A program made the translations under genes and the position numbers. The notes beneath the pieces are model-generated. The model was not told the DNA's origin, ran no database searches, and saw nothing but the letters and a program-made list of their open reading frames with translations. Below are positions 33,501 to 45,339 of a stretch of 64,000 nt of DNA, one piece after another; positions within the stretch are counted from its first letter, which is position 1; each line of letters begins with the position of its first letter. This stretch comes from Limnanthes douglasii subsp. nivea (taxonomy: Eukaryota; Streptophyta; Magnoliopsida; Brassicales; Limnanthaceae). The stretch spans positions 126,331,737 to 126,395,736 of the forward strand of contig JAUPFV010000004.1 in NCBI GenBank assembly GCA_036936605.1. The letters run 5' to 3'.

Positions 33501-34319
33501 TAGAAAGTTCAGACTCATCAAGATCACTCTTGATGTAATATGGGTTTATCACGAATTATGTATGTAACATATTGCACTGTTGATTTGGGAAAATCTATAG
33601 ATTCCATAAATAAAAAATGAGATAAGTTATATCTGTCTATGTCTCAATGTTGATTTGAAACTTTATGAGATACATAAGATTTTAAATGTTCAAAGAATTG
33701 AAAATTTGATGTAAGTTTAGTATTGTTCATAATATGTATAACATTTATGACAATAATATTTAATAAACTATTAAATAATCCAGAAAATAACCATTATAAA
33801 ATAACAAATATGGGTTTTTTGTTATTCATACAAAATAAACAACCACATTTTGACACAAAAAAACAATTAAAAAATCCATTTATATAATAATTTTATGGAT
33901 TTCGTGAAGAATAAATCATTATTATGATCATAGTCTTTATTATAATTGACTATTTTTAATCGTTTTTTATATTATACAATCTAACACTATATAATAATAT
34001 GTACATTATAAAACCAAATACTAAATATCTATATGGGATTTAAATACTGAAAATCTATTTTAAATTTGTTTAAAGATTTTTAAAATTATTGTTTTGTCCA
34101 ATATTTGGCAAAATATTAAGAGATAGAATAAATAAAAAAATATTTAAAAATTCAAGTATAAAAATCAACAACCTTACAAAGTATAGAAAAAACAACATTA
34201 ATATATTAATTTTTTCATTCATAATTTATTTAAAAATATATTTTATTAAATTAAATAATTTTTTTATAATTTTTTATTGCTCTCATCTCTATTCATAGTT
34301 TTTTTATGACATAATTTTA

Positions 34320-34321
<2 letters not shown>

Positions 34322-34350
<29 letters not shown>
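34322..34350. repeat. AT microsatellite at the left edge of E3
   Basis: About 28 bases of alternating AT end where the LTR-like sequence TGATAAAGG begins. AT tracts are frequent insertion targets, but this one also makes any target duplication unreadable. Confidence 0.9.
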
Positions 34351-34354
<4 letters not shown>

Positions 34355-34560
34355 AAAGGTGTAAATAGTCTAGCCCGTCAATTTTGGTCCATCAACCATT
34401 CAAGTACTCAAAGTTACGTTATGTACGTGGTGAGAATAAAATAGTATCAAATCTCCATAGTATATGAGATATATATTCTGTAACTGTCAACTCAATAAAT
34501 AGAGATCTAACGATCATCAATAGAATATATGTTGATTGATTTTATTATTATATATAGTTA
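34351..34560 (+). mobile_element. E3 left LTR fragment
   Basis: Aligns with 41637-41850 at roughly 65-70% by eye. Shared blocks include GTGTAAAT, CCCGTC, TATCAAATCTC and GAGATATAT. The U5 end is not readable because coding sequence follows soon after. Confidence 0.55.
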
Positions 34561-34611
34561 ATGGTATAAATCTATATTTTTCTTTTGATTCTAAATTAGA
34601 TATTTATAATT

Positions 34612-35200
34612 AGAGAAACCTACTCTAGTATTAGTAGTTGCAGCTAAGAAAATGAGACCATATTTTCAAGCGCATGTAATAATAGTCAGAGCTTAATTTT
34701 CTTTAAGAAATGCGTTGTAAAAGCTTGATGTAGCATGAATATTGACCAAACGGTTAGTAGAATTAGGAGATTATGATATCCATTTTAAGTCGATAACAAC
34801 AATGAGAGTGCATGCATTGGCATATTTATGATAGAGTTCTGAGTTACCAGTTTTTACAAAAGATGAGTCTCAGATGCTTAGAGAGTAAAAGCTGATGGAG
34901 GAAGCACTAATCAAATCTCATGAGCATGAGTCCAACTCATAAGAAAGTAGATTTTAAATTACTATATCAATTTTAGATTTCCAACATCCAATAATGAAGT
35001 TGAGAACGAAGCTGCAATTGCTGGACTTCGGTTGACAAAAATCTGCGAAGCTAGGAGAGTACAATTCCTCACTGAGTCTCAGTTAGTTTTTCACCAAACA
35101 TCTAGGAAATCTGCAGGAAAGAAGAAGAAATATATTTAGTACTTGAAAGAGCTACAATAATTAATGTTTAGTTTGAGTAGGTATAGTTTAAATAAGTCTC
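34612..35200 (+). pseudogene. pol: E3 RNase H remnants (both domains)
   Basis: The first domain enters midway: LVVAAKKMRPYFQAHVIIV, then a stop, FSLRNAL, and RLVELGDYDIHFKS, all equivalent to the E1 RNase H C-terminal half. The second domain starts near 34975 with TSNNEVENEAAIAGLRL and TESQLVFHQTS. Stops and frameshifts are frequent. Confidence 0.75.
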
Positions 35201-35479
35201 GAAAGCTGAGAATTTAGTAATTGATACCCTTTCATCTTCGGTATGGATAGTTTTTTACCCTATAAATAATCCTTCAGGAATATATATTTATAGAATTACA
35301 CATCACTTCTTATCAACATTCATGTCCAGAAGAGAAATGATAATAAAATAAGAATAAAAAAAAGAAGATCGAATAACTCTAATCAATAAGTACCTTATAG
35401 ATGAAATACTCGTCGAAGACAAAAACGAAGCACAAAAGATAAAGATAAAGTAAATTAGATTTGTATGAACTTCAGATTG

Positions 35480-36520
35480 AAAAGGAAGTGCACACTATAG
35501 ATACAAGGTACTCTACGTAAGAATCCTTATTTAGGGTTATTATTGGCCAAATATAATGGAGGATGCAAAGAATAAAGTAAAGCAATGTAAAATATGCTAG
35601 CAATTTTTAAATGCCATATAAGTCATGACACCATTGTTGGAGATATTAAACGAAACAATCTCTTTCGACACATGAGGTTTGGATGTTGGAGATATTAACC
35701 GAAGCAATCTCTTTCGACATATAAGGTTTGGATATTTTGGGACCTCTACCACTAGCTTCAAAAGGAGGAAAGTTTATATTGGTTGTCGTACGTTACTTGT
35801 CAAAGTGAGTGACAAAAAACCACGATAAAAGAGGTAATAACTTTCTTAAAAGTAAATATACATTATGGGTTTGGGATTCCAAAGGTCATCACTATGGAGA
35901 ATAGAACTCAGCTCAATAATGATAATATCAAAGGTCGTGGAGGGAATAATTTCTTTTCTTCCCCTTTTGATATTTAATCCAATGGTCAAGTCAACTTCCC
36001 AACAAGAAAATAACATAGGACATCAAGAAAATATTGGAAGAAGCAGCTAGAATCCTGGCTAAAGTTCATACAAGAAGTTTTATGGTCATACAAAACCATA
36101 CATAAAACCAGAGAAATGACATTTGTCATTATATATGGAATGAAGGTAGTAGTACCATCAGAAAAATGTATGTCATCTCACAGGATTGTAGTATATGATG
36201 AAGCAAGTAATGCATACGCCGGACTTGTGAGCTATATGTAAGTAAAGAAAGAAGTGTCAAAATACATCTTTAATAGAACATTACAAGCCGTTATTGAGAA
36301 ATATATAAAATTCCAAAGTGCGGTTCATGGGTTTTGAACTAAGAGATAAGGTGCTACGAATATTTTTCATTCACACTAAGTAAACATCTCGAACTAATAA
36401 CTCCAAATTGGGAGGGTCCTTTCACGATCGAAGCCAAAATAAAGCCAGGAACTTTAAACTAGTGGATGAAATATGAAACCAACTTCAGCATCCTCGAAAT
36501 ATAAAGTACTTGAAGATTTA
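35480..36520 (+). pseudogene. pol: E3 integrase remnant
   Basis: Recognisable pieces: YWPNIMEDAKNKVKQC (zinc-binding end, about 35540), GLDILGPLPLASKGG (first catalytic Asp, about 35730), and a C-terminal module with TPNWEGPFTIEAKIKPG near 36405. A 49-bp tandem duplication interrupts the core just before the first catalytic Asp. Confidence 0.75.
35636..35733 (+). repeat. 49-bp tandem duplication in E3 integrase
   Basis: Units 35636-35684 and 35685-35733 match at about 45 of 49 positions. 49 is not a multiple of three, so the duplication shifts the frame. Confidence 0.85.
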
Positions 36521-36583
36521 TTATACCCTTTTACACTCAAGAGTGTAACTTAGTAGTGCATGTAAAACATTTTTATTAGACCA

Positions 36584-36639
36584 TGAGGATGTACTCTTTT
36601 CTCCCTCGGTGGTGCGAGAAGGTTGTAAGGAGGTATTCG
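36584..36639 (+). promoter_or_regulatory. Conserved post-pol stem-loop motif (E3)
   Basis: GAGGATGTACTCTTTTC, TCCCTCGGTGGTGCGAGAAGG and GTAAGGAGGTATTCG occur in the E1 order, about 60 bases past the integrase end. It is better conserved than the neighbouring coding sequence, which is riddled with stops. Confidence 0.55.
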
Positions 36640-36744
36640 ACATTAATAAATGTTTTTTTTCAGGCAGAAAAATAAGTCTCATTTCATAGTTTCAAACAAA
36701 AACATAAATAAAACAAAAGAATGCCAACATGTTGAATCCATCAC

Positions 36745-36960
36745 AAATACCAAAAACTTTGCAAAGTCTACCACAAGTCTCGAAAGATTAAACATCATTC
36801 ATTAGAAAATAAAATGCTCCATCAGTAGCACTAAAGGCTTCATAAAGTCTATCACAATATCAAGTTTCGGTCTATTTAAAACCAGTCCTATAAAACGAAA
36901 GTTCTCAATCAGGAACATTAAAGGCTTAATAAAGTATATGATAATAACAAGTCTTCAATG
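36745..36960 (+). repeat. E3 post-pol imperfect repeats, about 80-bp period
   Basis: Three diverged copies contain AAAGTCTA-CACAA-ATCAAGT-like sequence at 36763, 36844 and 36931, with CACTAAAGGCTTCATAAAG or equivalent in the last two. It occupies the same position as the E2 tandem repeat but is unrelated in sequence. Confidence 0.5.
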
Positions 36961-37199
36961 ACCATAAACTAATCCTTTGACCCAAAACAAACTTCAACTA
37001 CTTTAAAAAACAAGAAAGAATAAAGACCCACCTATTAATATTGAACAATCAATAGAATAACAAAGAATATTAAGTGCTAACAAATGTAAAAAGACTAATT
37101 AGTCAATATTATAAAAAAACTCAAAAACCAAATAATAGTTTTAGTACAAAATTACATCAAAACATATAACACAATGTTGTTAGCATTACACAAAAGAAG

Positions 37200-39610
37200 A
37201 GACGGATAATAAGTCAAGTATGAACATTATTTTCAAAATCAACAACTAACTCGGCTTGGACAACGCTAATTTCAATAGCAGTTGTTTGGGCATTTGTACC
37301 TTCAAAATTACCAGATCTGATACCATGAGCTCCAACGTTACTAGTTCCAATAATATCGTTCTCAATGCCACTTCCTTATAATATTTGAAAAACTTATTCT
37401 CTCTCTGATTATTCATTTCTTTGTTTTCAATTTCTTCAAGGAAGTTGAAAATTTATACACCACCCTCACTAAAAACCGATAAAGGATGAGCATAATGAGA
37501 TTTATCATTCCATTCAAATTCATTTGGCCATTTACTTTCAGAAACATAATTACAGAAGTAATTTAAATCCATGTTAGGTTATTGCTTATGAAAATCTAGA
37601 ATTAACCTAGAACGAGCTTTCATAACACCCGCTCGAGTATACTTAATCATTTCTGCATGATAAGATGTATTATCTTGGGTCTGAGCATGTCGTTAATTAA
37701 GTAGGAGTTCTCAAAGAGAAATATTTTTCAAATTCAGAGCATCTAATTGTTCATGCAGCTTTGACTTTACAACCTCGACTTCATTCTTGGGATCACAATG
37801 AAGTCTTTATCAACATTAGACCAAAGCTCCTCAACAATAGTCAACTCAGCCTTATAAGTAACTAGTTTTTTCTTATATATTGAAAGAACATTACCTTGAA
37901 TAGAATTCATATTCTTCAAAAACTTACCAATGCAATCCATAACTGAAGCAACACTATCCCTAATTGAGACAAAGAAAACGTCTTATTCTTCATTTAGTAA
38001 AGTCTCGACTTTAGTTTGGAATTTTATTTCACATTTTAACATCATTCCATTTACCTGAAAACTTTTAAGATCCGCTTTCATCTTCTTTGACTTTCAATCC
38101 TAGCCTAAATAACAACTCTTGTTGAAGAGTCTTGTTCTAAAGGTTCAACAACACCATCAAGAAGGAACCCACGATAAGCATTATAAGTTACAAGACAAAT
38201 GTTGCACTGATGAAGCATGGTTAAACTATTAAGAATGGTGTGAAAACATCATGTAGCATATATACAATATATAATTAGTTCATGTATTATAACATAAAAT
38301 AGAGAAGTAAGTTGAGGAAGAGAAAAATAATAATTTTAACCTATTTTAAATCCTAAATTTCAATTGTTGTTCAGTTAGGCCCATGGAAAGAATATGGAAA
38401 AATTTGAAATTATCGACTATGTAGGATAACCCACTAAAACATAATCTTCATTCAAAAATTTGAAATTAATTTCATTATCAATAGGGAAAACAAGATTTGT
38501 AGATGAAAACCTTACAACCTTAGTAAAATATTTGTCCCTTTTCTGTCAAAATTTGATACGAAAACATTTATCAAGATCCCATTTGCATGCCTCTTTAACA
38601 TAACAAATTATCTTATATATCATAACTTAAAAATATGGATTTGGGCTAATCTTTACCAGGTCTTCCTCACCCTTCCCATCAAAATCTTGGGACTCTTCCA
38701 ACAGACAGCCACAGAATTAACAACGTTTATAAAAAAAACATGACATATGATGCTCATAGTTAGCAAGTCTAGATCAACCACACTGTCACTCAATGCTACG
38801 TATTTGGTAGGAGCATGTTTAGGAAGATAAGTGAGAGAAATTGAAGCCTTCTGAACAGTTTCCTCAACAAGAGGCTTTAAAGAAGAAGAAGGTTAAAGAG
38901 TAGGAAAAGGTTTGGAAGATGGAGAAGTACATTTTTTTCTTGACTATATGAGCTAGAGGTATACTAGTTTCATTTTTAGAAAGTTAATTATGTTTAGTGT
39001 TAATGATAATATTATGAGAAATATTACCTCCAATCATCTTCTTCATCTTCGGTCTCATCTCAGCAATACTAGGACAATAATTTTATTTGTTGTTTAAGCC
39101 AATAACACTCACTGCAATTTCATTACAAGTATCATGAGCCTCGACTTCGGCCTTCGTACAATTTTAAGGAAAAAATATGTTTTATCTTAACTTCAGTCCT
39201 TTCATTTGTTGCACTTGGAATAATGTTTTCCACCAATATTTTGTTTTGGAAGTTTTTTCTATAAGTCGTTTTTTCTTGGAGATTATCTCTCAAGATCTTT
39301 TTTTACCATATAAATTTTTTCTAATTTGTCTTCCTTAGGAAAACACAAATAGAAAAGTTACATCACACACAAATAATAGACTATAACCCATATAGTAAAT
39401 AATTCTTCGGGCACAAGAATGAAAAAGTAAGAATAAGAAAACTTAGAGTCTTTCTCCGTCAAATAAGTATTCTTAATGCGAGTATGATTTTTCCAATTGA
39501 TACCATAAGGAATCTTATGCAACAAGAGTTGAGAAAGAAGAAACCAAACACCACAATCAAATACATACATAATGAAATAAAAAAAAGTTTGATGAAAAGA
39601 TGGAAACTTA
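37200..39610 (-). pseudogene. E3 antisense gene remnant (probable)
   Basis: Minus-strand sequence here reads as coding-like patches: a Lys/Glu/Leu-rich coiled-coil-like stretch around 37720-38010 and, further upstream, the open frame 39570-39358 with WKNHTRIKNTYL and SYSYFFILV, which may correspond to the WKTQFLFIS segment of E1. Position, strand and order agree with the E1 and E2 antisense genes, but the frame is broken throughout and the WGLRFPL core was not found. Confidence 0.45.
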
Positions 39611-39840
39611 TATTTGGAGACCTAATTTTGGCTAATATGAGGTATTACTCATCCATATTCAGTCTCCTAATTATTGGAGATGAATACAAACTTATCTTTT
39701 CATACTTTTTTATAAGTGGAAATGTTAGTGAAATGTTCTGCATATAAATCCATCAAGAATTAAAAAATTAGGTTAGTCTTTTGTTTGAAAACCGTAACGA
39801 TAGTAAGAAATTAATTAGTCGAGATGTTAAAAAACATTTC

Positions 39841-40578
39841 TTGATAAAATTATAGTTGAAAGTAAACGACTCCAAAAATTAGGAACAACTTAGTGAAGGG
39901 CTAAGATTAATATGACGACCCAAGAAGTAAGACCCAGAAAAGACGACTAATCCAACAAGTAACGTAGAAATGGATTTAATGTAAGAGATGTGTTGACTAT
40001 GGTAAAAAGGTGATATAAAGACTCAATAATGAGAAAAATTCCTAAGTAAATTGACGACCCATAAAAAAAGTAGACCAAAGCAGAAAATCCAAAAATAAAG
40101 CTATTTGACGACCTAAGTTCAATAAAGTGTCAAGAACAAGAGGAAAATATAAATAAACAAATATAAAGATAAGATAGAAGTTGACGTGCTAAAAGAATAC
40201 TCAAGAGCCTTCTATGATCTTTCAAGATACTATTTAAAATTACTAGATTACCCTAAGCAGTTAAAGTGTAAATTCGTAATATTTTTAATTAACTCTCTTT
40301 CTTAGATGAATGCCGCATGGACACAAATACATGTGTCATTCATCCATGGTTATAATACTAAGGCTCAAATAATACTATAAATAATGGTTTTGGCCTTATT
40401 GCAAAGGAATTTACAAATTGTAATACTTAAGAAAATGTAATAGGGAAAAATATTCCATTTTTAAGTTTGTTTAGTGTTTAGTCATTGTAAGTGTTTATTA
40501 AAGTTTCATCATCACACTTTTTCATAAAATTATAACCGAAATTAAAAGACTCTAGAAATTAGGAACCATCTGGCTGAA
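39841..40578 (+). repeat. Direct repeat pair flanking LTR-like sequence inside E3
   Basis: 39841-39898 and 40521-40578 match at roughly 80% over 58 bases (TTNATAAAATTATA, ACTC-A-AAATTAGGAAC). Between them is a TATA-like TATAAATAATGG (about 40376), and a purine-rich GAAGGGCTAAGA (about 39895) like a polypurine tract. This could be an extra 3' LTR or a 680-bp tandem duplication. Confidence 0.4.
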
Positions 40579-41636
40579 GAAAATGTTTGTAAGTTGAAGA
40601 GAAAATTAGTGGTATGGAAAGAATGCACGTGTCTGCCTAAGAGAAGAGACTTTCATACACATGCAAGTTTCTTCCAACAACTTGCATATGCAAGAAAATA
40701 TAACTATAAACCCTCTAATTTCAAAAGTTTTGCCACAAAAGACACCAAATAAATACAAACATTCTCCTAACAAAATAATTTCTTATTATTTACCACCATA
40801 TAACTTTGGCTAGAAATAAAAATAAAAGATGCAAACTCGGATGATAAAAAATACAGATATGCTCTCAAGTATTGGTAAAACTTTACACAAGTATTCACCA
40901 ATGAATAAGTAGGATTCTCAAAGAAATTTAAAAACAAGACAAAGCCAAAGGTATATTTTAACACCTTCCACATTGAAGAATTAAAAAAGTTTAAGATCGA
41001 TTGATATAGTTATTATCTCGTCCTTCACCAAAGCATAAGAAGATTACTGGAATACCTTCAAAACAATCTCGGCCGAAAAAAAATCTTAGCTACCCAAATC
41101 TGTAAAAGAAATATCAACACTCAGAATCATTAGTAGTCTTTACTTCATCCTTCATCAAGGATTAGTAAGGTTACTCAGCTATAGTCAATACATAATCGAA
41201 GCCTTCTGAAGCTTATAAGAAGAAATAATTTAATAAATAAAAATAGCTTATACCATAGCAATAAACTAACTATTAACTACACTTTTTCTATTACAAAAGA
41301 TAAAGATTTTTATCCTAAAGGAAGGTTTCGGTCAATGAAGGATTTTAATGAGGCTTGAACAGTTTAATACAAACCAAATTCGAGACATCTGTGGTAACAG
41401 TTCAACTAAGGTAAATTAGAATAAATAGATCTTAAGATTCTTAAATGTCTAGCTAAAGATGGATGACACAAACATTTAAATATGTAAAATATGTAAGACA
41501 TAATAGCTCCATACATGAAAACAGAGTTTTAGCAAAAAATATATTCAAGTGTACGATCTCTGACCAAAATTAAGATATTCTTTAGACAATCAAAACTAGT
41601 CATTCCACGATACTGCTGAGGGACTAAGAAGGATAA

Positions 41637-41950
41637 TGATAAATGTGTAAATTGTACGGCCCGTCCACATTGATCCCTGAACCATTTAAGTAAAAATTTA
41701 GAAGACATAATAAAAAATATGATATCTAGGTGGTTAGAATAAGATAATATCAAATCTCTCTAATATTCGAGAGATATACCTTGTAACTATAAACTATATA
41801 TATATATATAAAGATATAATGACCATTAATAAGTATTTTTTCATTTATTTTATTATTATTTTAAACAATGTTAGTAATATATGTTTTTTTGTAGTTTATT
41901 TCAGCTTTATATCTATTCAATCACTCAAAATTTATCACATCGATATATAA
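41637..41950 (+). mobile_element. E3 right LTR (3' end uncertain)
   Basis: TGATAAATGTG is preceded by a purine-rich GAGGGACTAAGAAGGA, a credible polypurine tract that shares GGG(A)CTA with E1 and E2. It aligns with 34351-34560. The 3' end cannot be fixed. Confidence 0.55.
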
Positions 41951-42400
41951 CAAAAATATTATTAGAGGTTGAAAATTTTGTCTTTTGAATATATATACAT
42001 CATATCTAGAAAGTTGCATCATTTCTTTAAATTAAAAAAAACAACTTAAAATCACTTTATATTACAGTTGAAAAAAACTAAAGTGCAACAGAAAAGAAAC
42101 TAAAGTAGAATAAAAAAGAACAACTAGTTCTAATAAGAGAGTTTTTGACCTCTATTTATATTTTTTTCAAACTTATTTCAAAAGTGCTATTTATTTTCTA
42201 ATATCTTCTATTTATTTTCTAATATCTTTACATGTTTTATTCAATTCTAATTTAACCCTCCTCCTATCAAGTATTACTAAGTATTAATGCGATTCAAATT
42301 TTACCTTCATGCTCTCAAGCGTTAATGCTTGATAAGGGGGAGATTTTTAAAAAGTGTATATATTTCCTTTTTTGTCACAAAATTTTAGAGCTTTTGTTTT
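41951..42400. other. AT-rich, nothing recognised
   Basis: No motif or convincing open frame. It may include the E3 LTR end and the decayed start of the copia fragment. Confidence 0.5.
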
Positions 42401-42800
42401 CCAATTGTTGGATTTTAAAAGCCTTTGAAGATAAGATGACAAAGTTTGAAGAAAAGAAAGGTGCTGAAAAAATCTTGTACGCGAAGACAGATATGCAAAA
42501 CCGGGATCAAGGCAGTTCGAGTAACAGAGAAAGAGGCCCATGAAATGGAGGAGGCCGAGACAGGGAAAAGGATCGAGGCAAAAATAATTCCAACAAGGAA
42601 GGTGAGAGACATAAGAAACATGATTCCACCTTTGACATAAAAAAGGTCAGATGTTACAACTGCGATAAATATGGTCATTTTGCTGTAAATTGTGGGTACA
42701 AGACAGAAAAAAAAGTTCACTTAATTCAGCAAGTGGAGGAAGAAGCTACGTTGCTTGCAGCGGAAATAAACTTCGATACTTCTGTTAAATGAGAAGTCAG
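42400..42800 (+). pseudogene. gag: Ty1/copia gag fragment with CCHC zinc knuckle
   Basis: One frame from the 42325 open segment continues past a TGA at 42541-42543 to about 42790. It contains a Lys/Arg/Gly-rich tract, then KKVRCYNCDKYGHFAVNC, a canonical C-X2-C-X4-H-X4-C knuckle (about 42646-42693), then a Glu-rich tail. This matches the C-terminus of Ty1/copia gag, which binds element RNA. The protease that should follow is not recognisable. It is a short orphan fragment without LTRs. Confidence 0.75.
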
Positions 42801-43050
42801 ATTTGAAGATGGATGATCGAGTGACTACAAAATTGAGGGAGAGAAATGTAAGATTAAATTATGTAGTCAAGATTTCGGAAAAACAGAAACGCCAAACACG
42901 GCCTTGATAGATAGGATCAATCAGTTTGAAGTCGTTTTATTCCGTTTATGTTTCAGTTATTCTACAACGTAATATATAAGATATTATGTTATTGAAATGA
43001 ATTATCCCTTTCACATAAACTTTGTTGTCTCTGTTTCATTTTTTTAACGC

Positions 43051-43205
43051 AATCCTACCATTTAAAGAAGCAGAAGGATTAAATCCTACTTTCTAAAGAA
43101 GCAGATACATTCTGAAGAAGCAGAGGGATTCAATCCTACATTCTAAAGAAACAAACGGATTAAAATCCTATATTCACACAAATACAAAAAGATTAAAATC
43201 CAACA
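43051..43205 (+). repeat. Short tandem repeat, about 32-bp unit
   Basis: About five imperfect units start AATCCTAC or AATCCTAT and contain TTCTAAAGAAGCAGA and GGATTA. One unit has an extra partial copy. It lies 260 bases after the copia gag fragment. Confidence 0.8.
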
Positions 43206-44615
43206 GTATTATCAACCACATATCTCATAGCAGATGTGGCTACACTGATTTGCAAGCTCTTTTTCCTAAAACTAAACTACCAAGTTACAAAGTCCCTACT
43301 CCACATATAGCCACCCCGCTCCGCCTGTAGCCACATTTATCATGCCTACTATACTCTATAAACTTTACCATTCCCTACCACTAGTCATGCCCCCTGTTAC
43401 TATGTATACCAATGCCACTAACTAGGGTATCTTGTTCGCCATTTCACTGCATCCCAAAAACAGCTTAGGCCAATGTAGTGGTTGCTCTTGTGGATAACAG
43501 ATCCTTCATGATGTTTGAAAAATCCAGGACTCGCATGTCGAGAATAGTGTCCATGTCATTCCCATTGAATCCATCAACGAGAATGATTTGGACTGAGCTA
43601 AGTGCCTCTCGGGTTACTTTTTAAGCAAGAACCCAAATTCATACCACGTTCCATCCATTATTCGAAAGATCCGGGGCGTGCATGGTCTTTACATTGGTAA
43701 AATAACCCCTTATAGCCCTTTTTCGGTTTTCTATAGCAGATAATGCTATCTTTGTCCTCGAGACCAATCTTTATTTCTAATGACCATCTTATATTTCGTA
43801 AATTATGGAAGCCACCGACTTCTACCAATAAAGACCCTCTCAAATATATTTCATATGCATATGAAGTGATTTGACCTATTAGGATTAGCGTTGTCATTAC
43901 TCAGCTTAAGACTAACTTTATAGAATCTGACTGTGTATCCATTCAGGTTATCAGGGATGTTATCGGCTTGGTTTGGTCTGGGTTTTAACAGAACCTGATC
44001 GGACTACTAAGCTTATCGGTTCAGACCTGGCCATATCACTAAGCTTTTAGTTTTAGTCTTTAGAAGCGGACCAGACAGCTAAGGTTTTGGTTTGGCTTGT
44101 TCTCGTTTGGTCCGGTCCGGTTTGATTCTGTTTCGATCCGATTTCATTTAGATTCGAGTTTGGTACGGTCCGTTTCGATCCATGTTAGTTCGGTTTGGCC
44201 TGTTATTGGTCCAGTTTTGGTTCAATTTCGTGCATTATTAAAAAAAATATTAAATCCAATTAAAATTTAATTTTTATTTTTTTTCTTAAATAAATAATAT
44301 AAAAATAAAAGTTAGAAGTTAATCTTTGATTTTTTAAAATTGGTCCTTACCTAATAATTTTGGAAATATAATGTATATCATCCTAGAATGTGTGTGGTCT
44401 TAATGATCTTAACCAATAAAAATACGTAGTTGAATATGTTTTTTCGATCTATATAACTTTTATTTGTTTATTGGAACTAAAGTGCTGATTGTAAAATCGG
44501 TAGTATTATGCATATCTTCCTCTCTTATTGGCATGATAAGTCTAACCATTACATACATCCTCTAAGTAGAATTTATATGTCCTAAAATCTTAGTGTTTTA
44601 AGACTCAACATCGCT
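43206..44615. other. Unassigned, with a GGTTTGGTTCGG-rich patch at 43970-44230
   Basis: No domain is recognised. The patch 43970-44230 repeats short blocks such as GGTTTGG, GGTCCGG and TTCGGTTTGG, a low-complexity pattern common in plant repeats. The minus-strand frame 43897-43658 resembles nothing I know. The segment could include a decayed LINE first ORF, which I cannot confirm. Confidence 0.45.
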
Positions 44616-45090
44616 TATACCTCCCCTCAAATTGTTGACTGCACCATCACGAATACTTGTTCCAACACATATTTCTCTCTTTCGATTGTCTATGCTTTAA
44701 TAAAGACATATATAATAATCCTTTTTGGCATTACCTTACCACAATCTCCAAGTGTCATTAAGGGATCTCTTGGACTCCTCTTGGCGATATCAATTCCATC
44801 TGTAAACCGGAGGACCAAATGAGTAATCCGGACCTCTAGTTCTCTTCCATCAATGATTTTAATATTTGTTGTTATAAGAGTAAGCTTAATGATCTCTTAT
44901 CCAATGGCTTCCAATTTTCTAGGTCTAAAAAGCAACTTAGTAATACTATATCATCGAGAATCGATAGGCCACTATGATTGTGCCTGGACCTCCGATCATA
45001 CCCCAATCACCCTATTCCTTAATACCCATAGTCGATACACAAATAAGCTTTTTATTTGTTTCGCTATATATGGACCCCATCCTGATTATA
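44616..45090 (+). pseudogene. LINE endonuclease remnant
   Basis: Frame segments WTPLGDINSICKPED (about 44770; the GDxN catalytic motif of APE-type endonucleases), NDLLSNGFQFSRSKKQLSN and ISSRIDRPL (about 44890-44970; compare G-FTWSN-LDR), then TSDHTPITLFL (about 45000-45030; the SDH catalytic motif) in another frame. It would nick the target DNA for target-primed reverse transcription. Three frames are involved, so it is inactive. Confidence 0.72.
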
Positions 45091-45339
45091 TGTCCATTAT
45101 GAACGATAGATGAAACCTCTATATTAACGAATCCACTATGCCTATCACCCATACCAAGGTTAAACCTCTCCAAAATTCTATTTCATGTAATGCCAAGCTT
45201 GAATTTAGTAATATCAGTGATCGGGTTTATATAACCCAATGCATCATTCTTCATGCTCAACATATTTTGGCTTGCAATCTTCTGAATTCATATTTGATTG
45301 AAGATGTAATCACAACGTCAAAAAACTATTTATTTTTTT

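Larger units (their letters stand above)
27691..34350. other. AT-rich intergenic DNA without recognisable genes
   Basis: No open frame above about 90 codons and no transposon domain was recognised. It contains several AT dinucleotide tracts and one promoter-like patch (28465-28535). A less AT-rich island at 29810-30060 holds two overlapping short open frames with no recognisable product. This may be old, fully decayed repeat DNA. Confidence 0.6.
34351..41950 (+). mobile_element. E3: decayed Tat-type gypsy element, gag to RT missing
   Basis: Two related LTR-like segments begin at 34351 (TGATAAAGGTGTAAATAG) and 41637 (TGATAAATGTGTAAATTG). They stay alignable for about 200 bases through CCCGTC, AATATCAAATCTC and a GAGATATA block. 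Between them lie RNase H, second RNase H, integrase, the post-pol motif and an antisense coding remnant, all in E1 order. RNase H begins about 265 bases after the left LTR start, so gag, protease and RT were deleted. The right end is approximate. The structure near 39.8-40.6 kb hints at a second partial LTR or a duplication. Confidence 0.65.

Noticed and set aside
34089..34298. 69-codon Lys/Asn/Ile-rich frame
   Set aside because: Composition is what AT-rich non-coding DNA gives by chance.
43658..43897. LINE first ORF in the 43.4-43.9 kb region
   Set aside because: A loose resemblance could not be supported by any motif in one frame, and the endonuclease is the first LINE part that can be defended.
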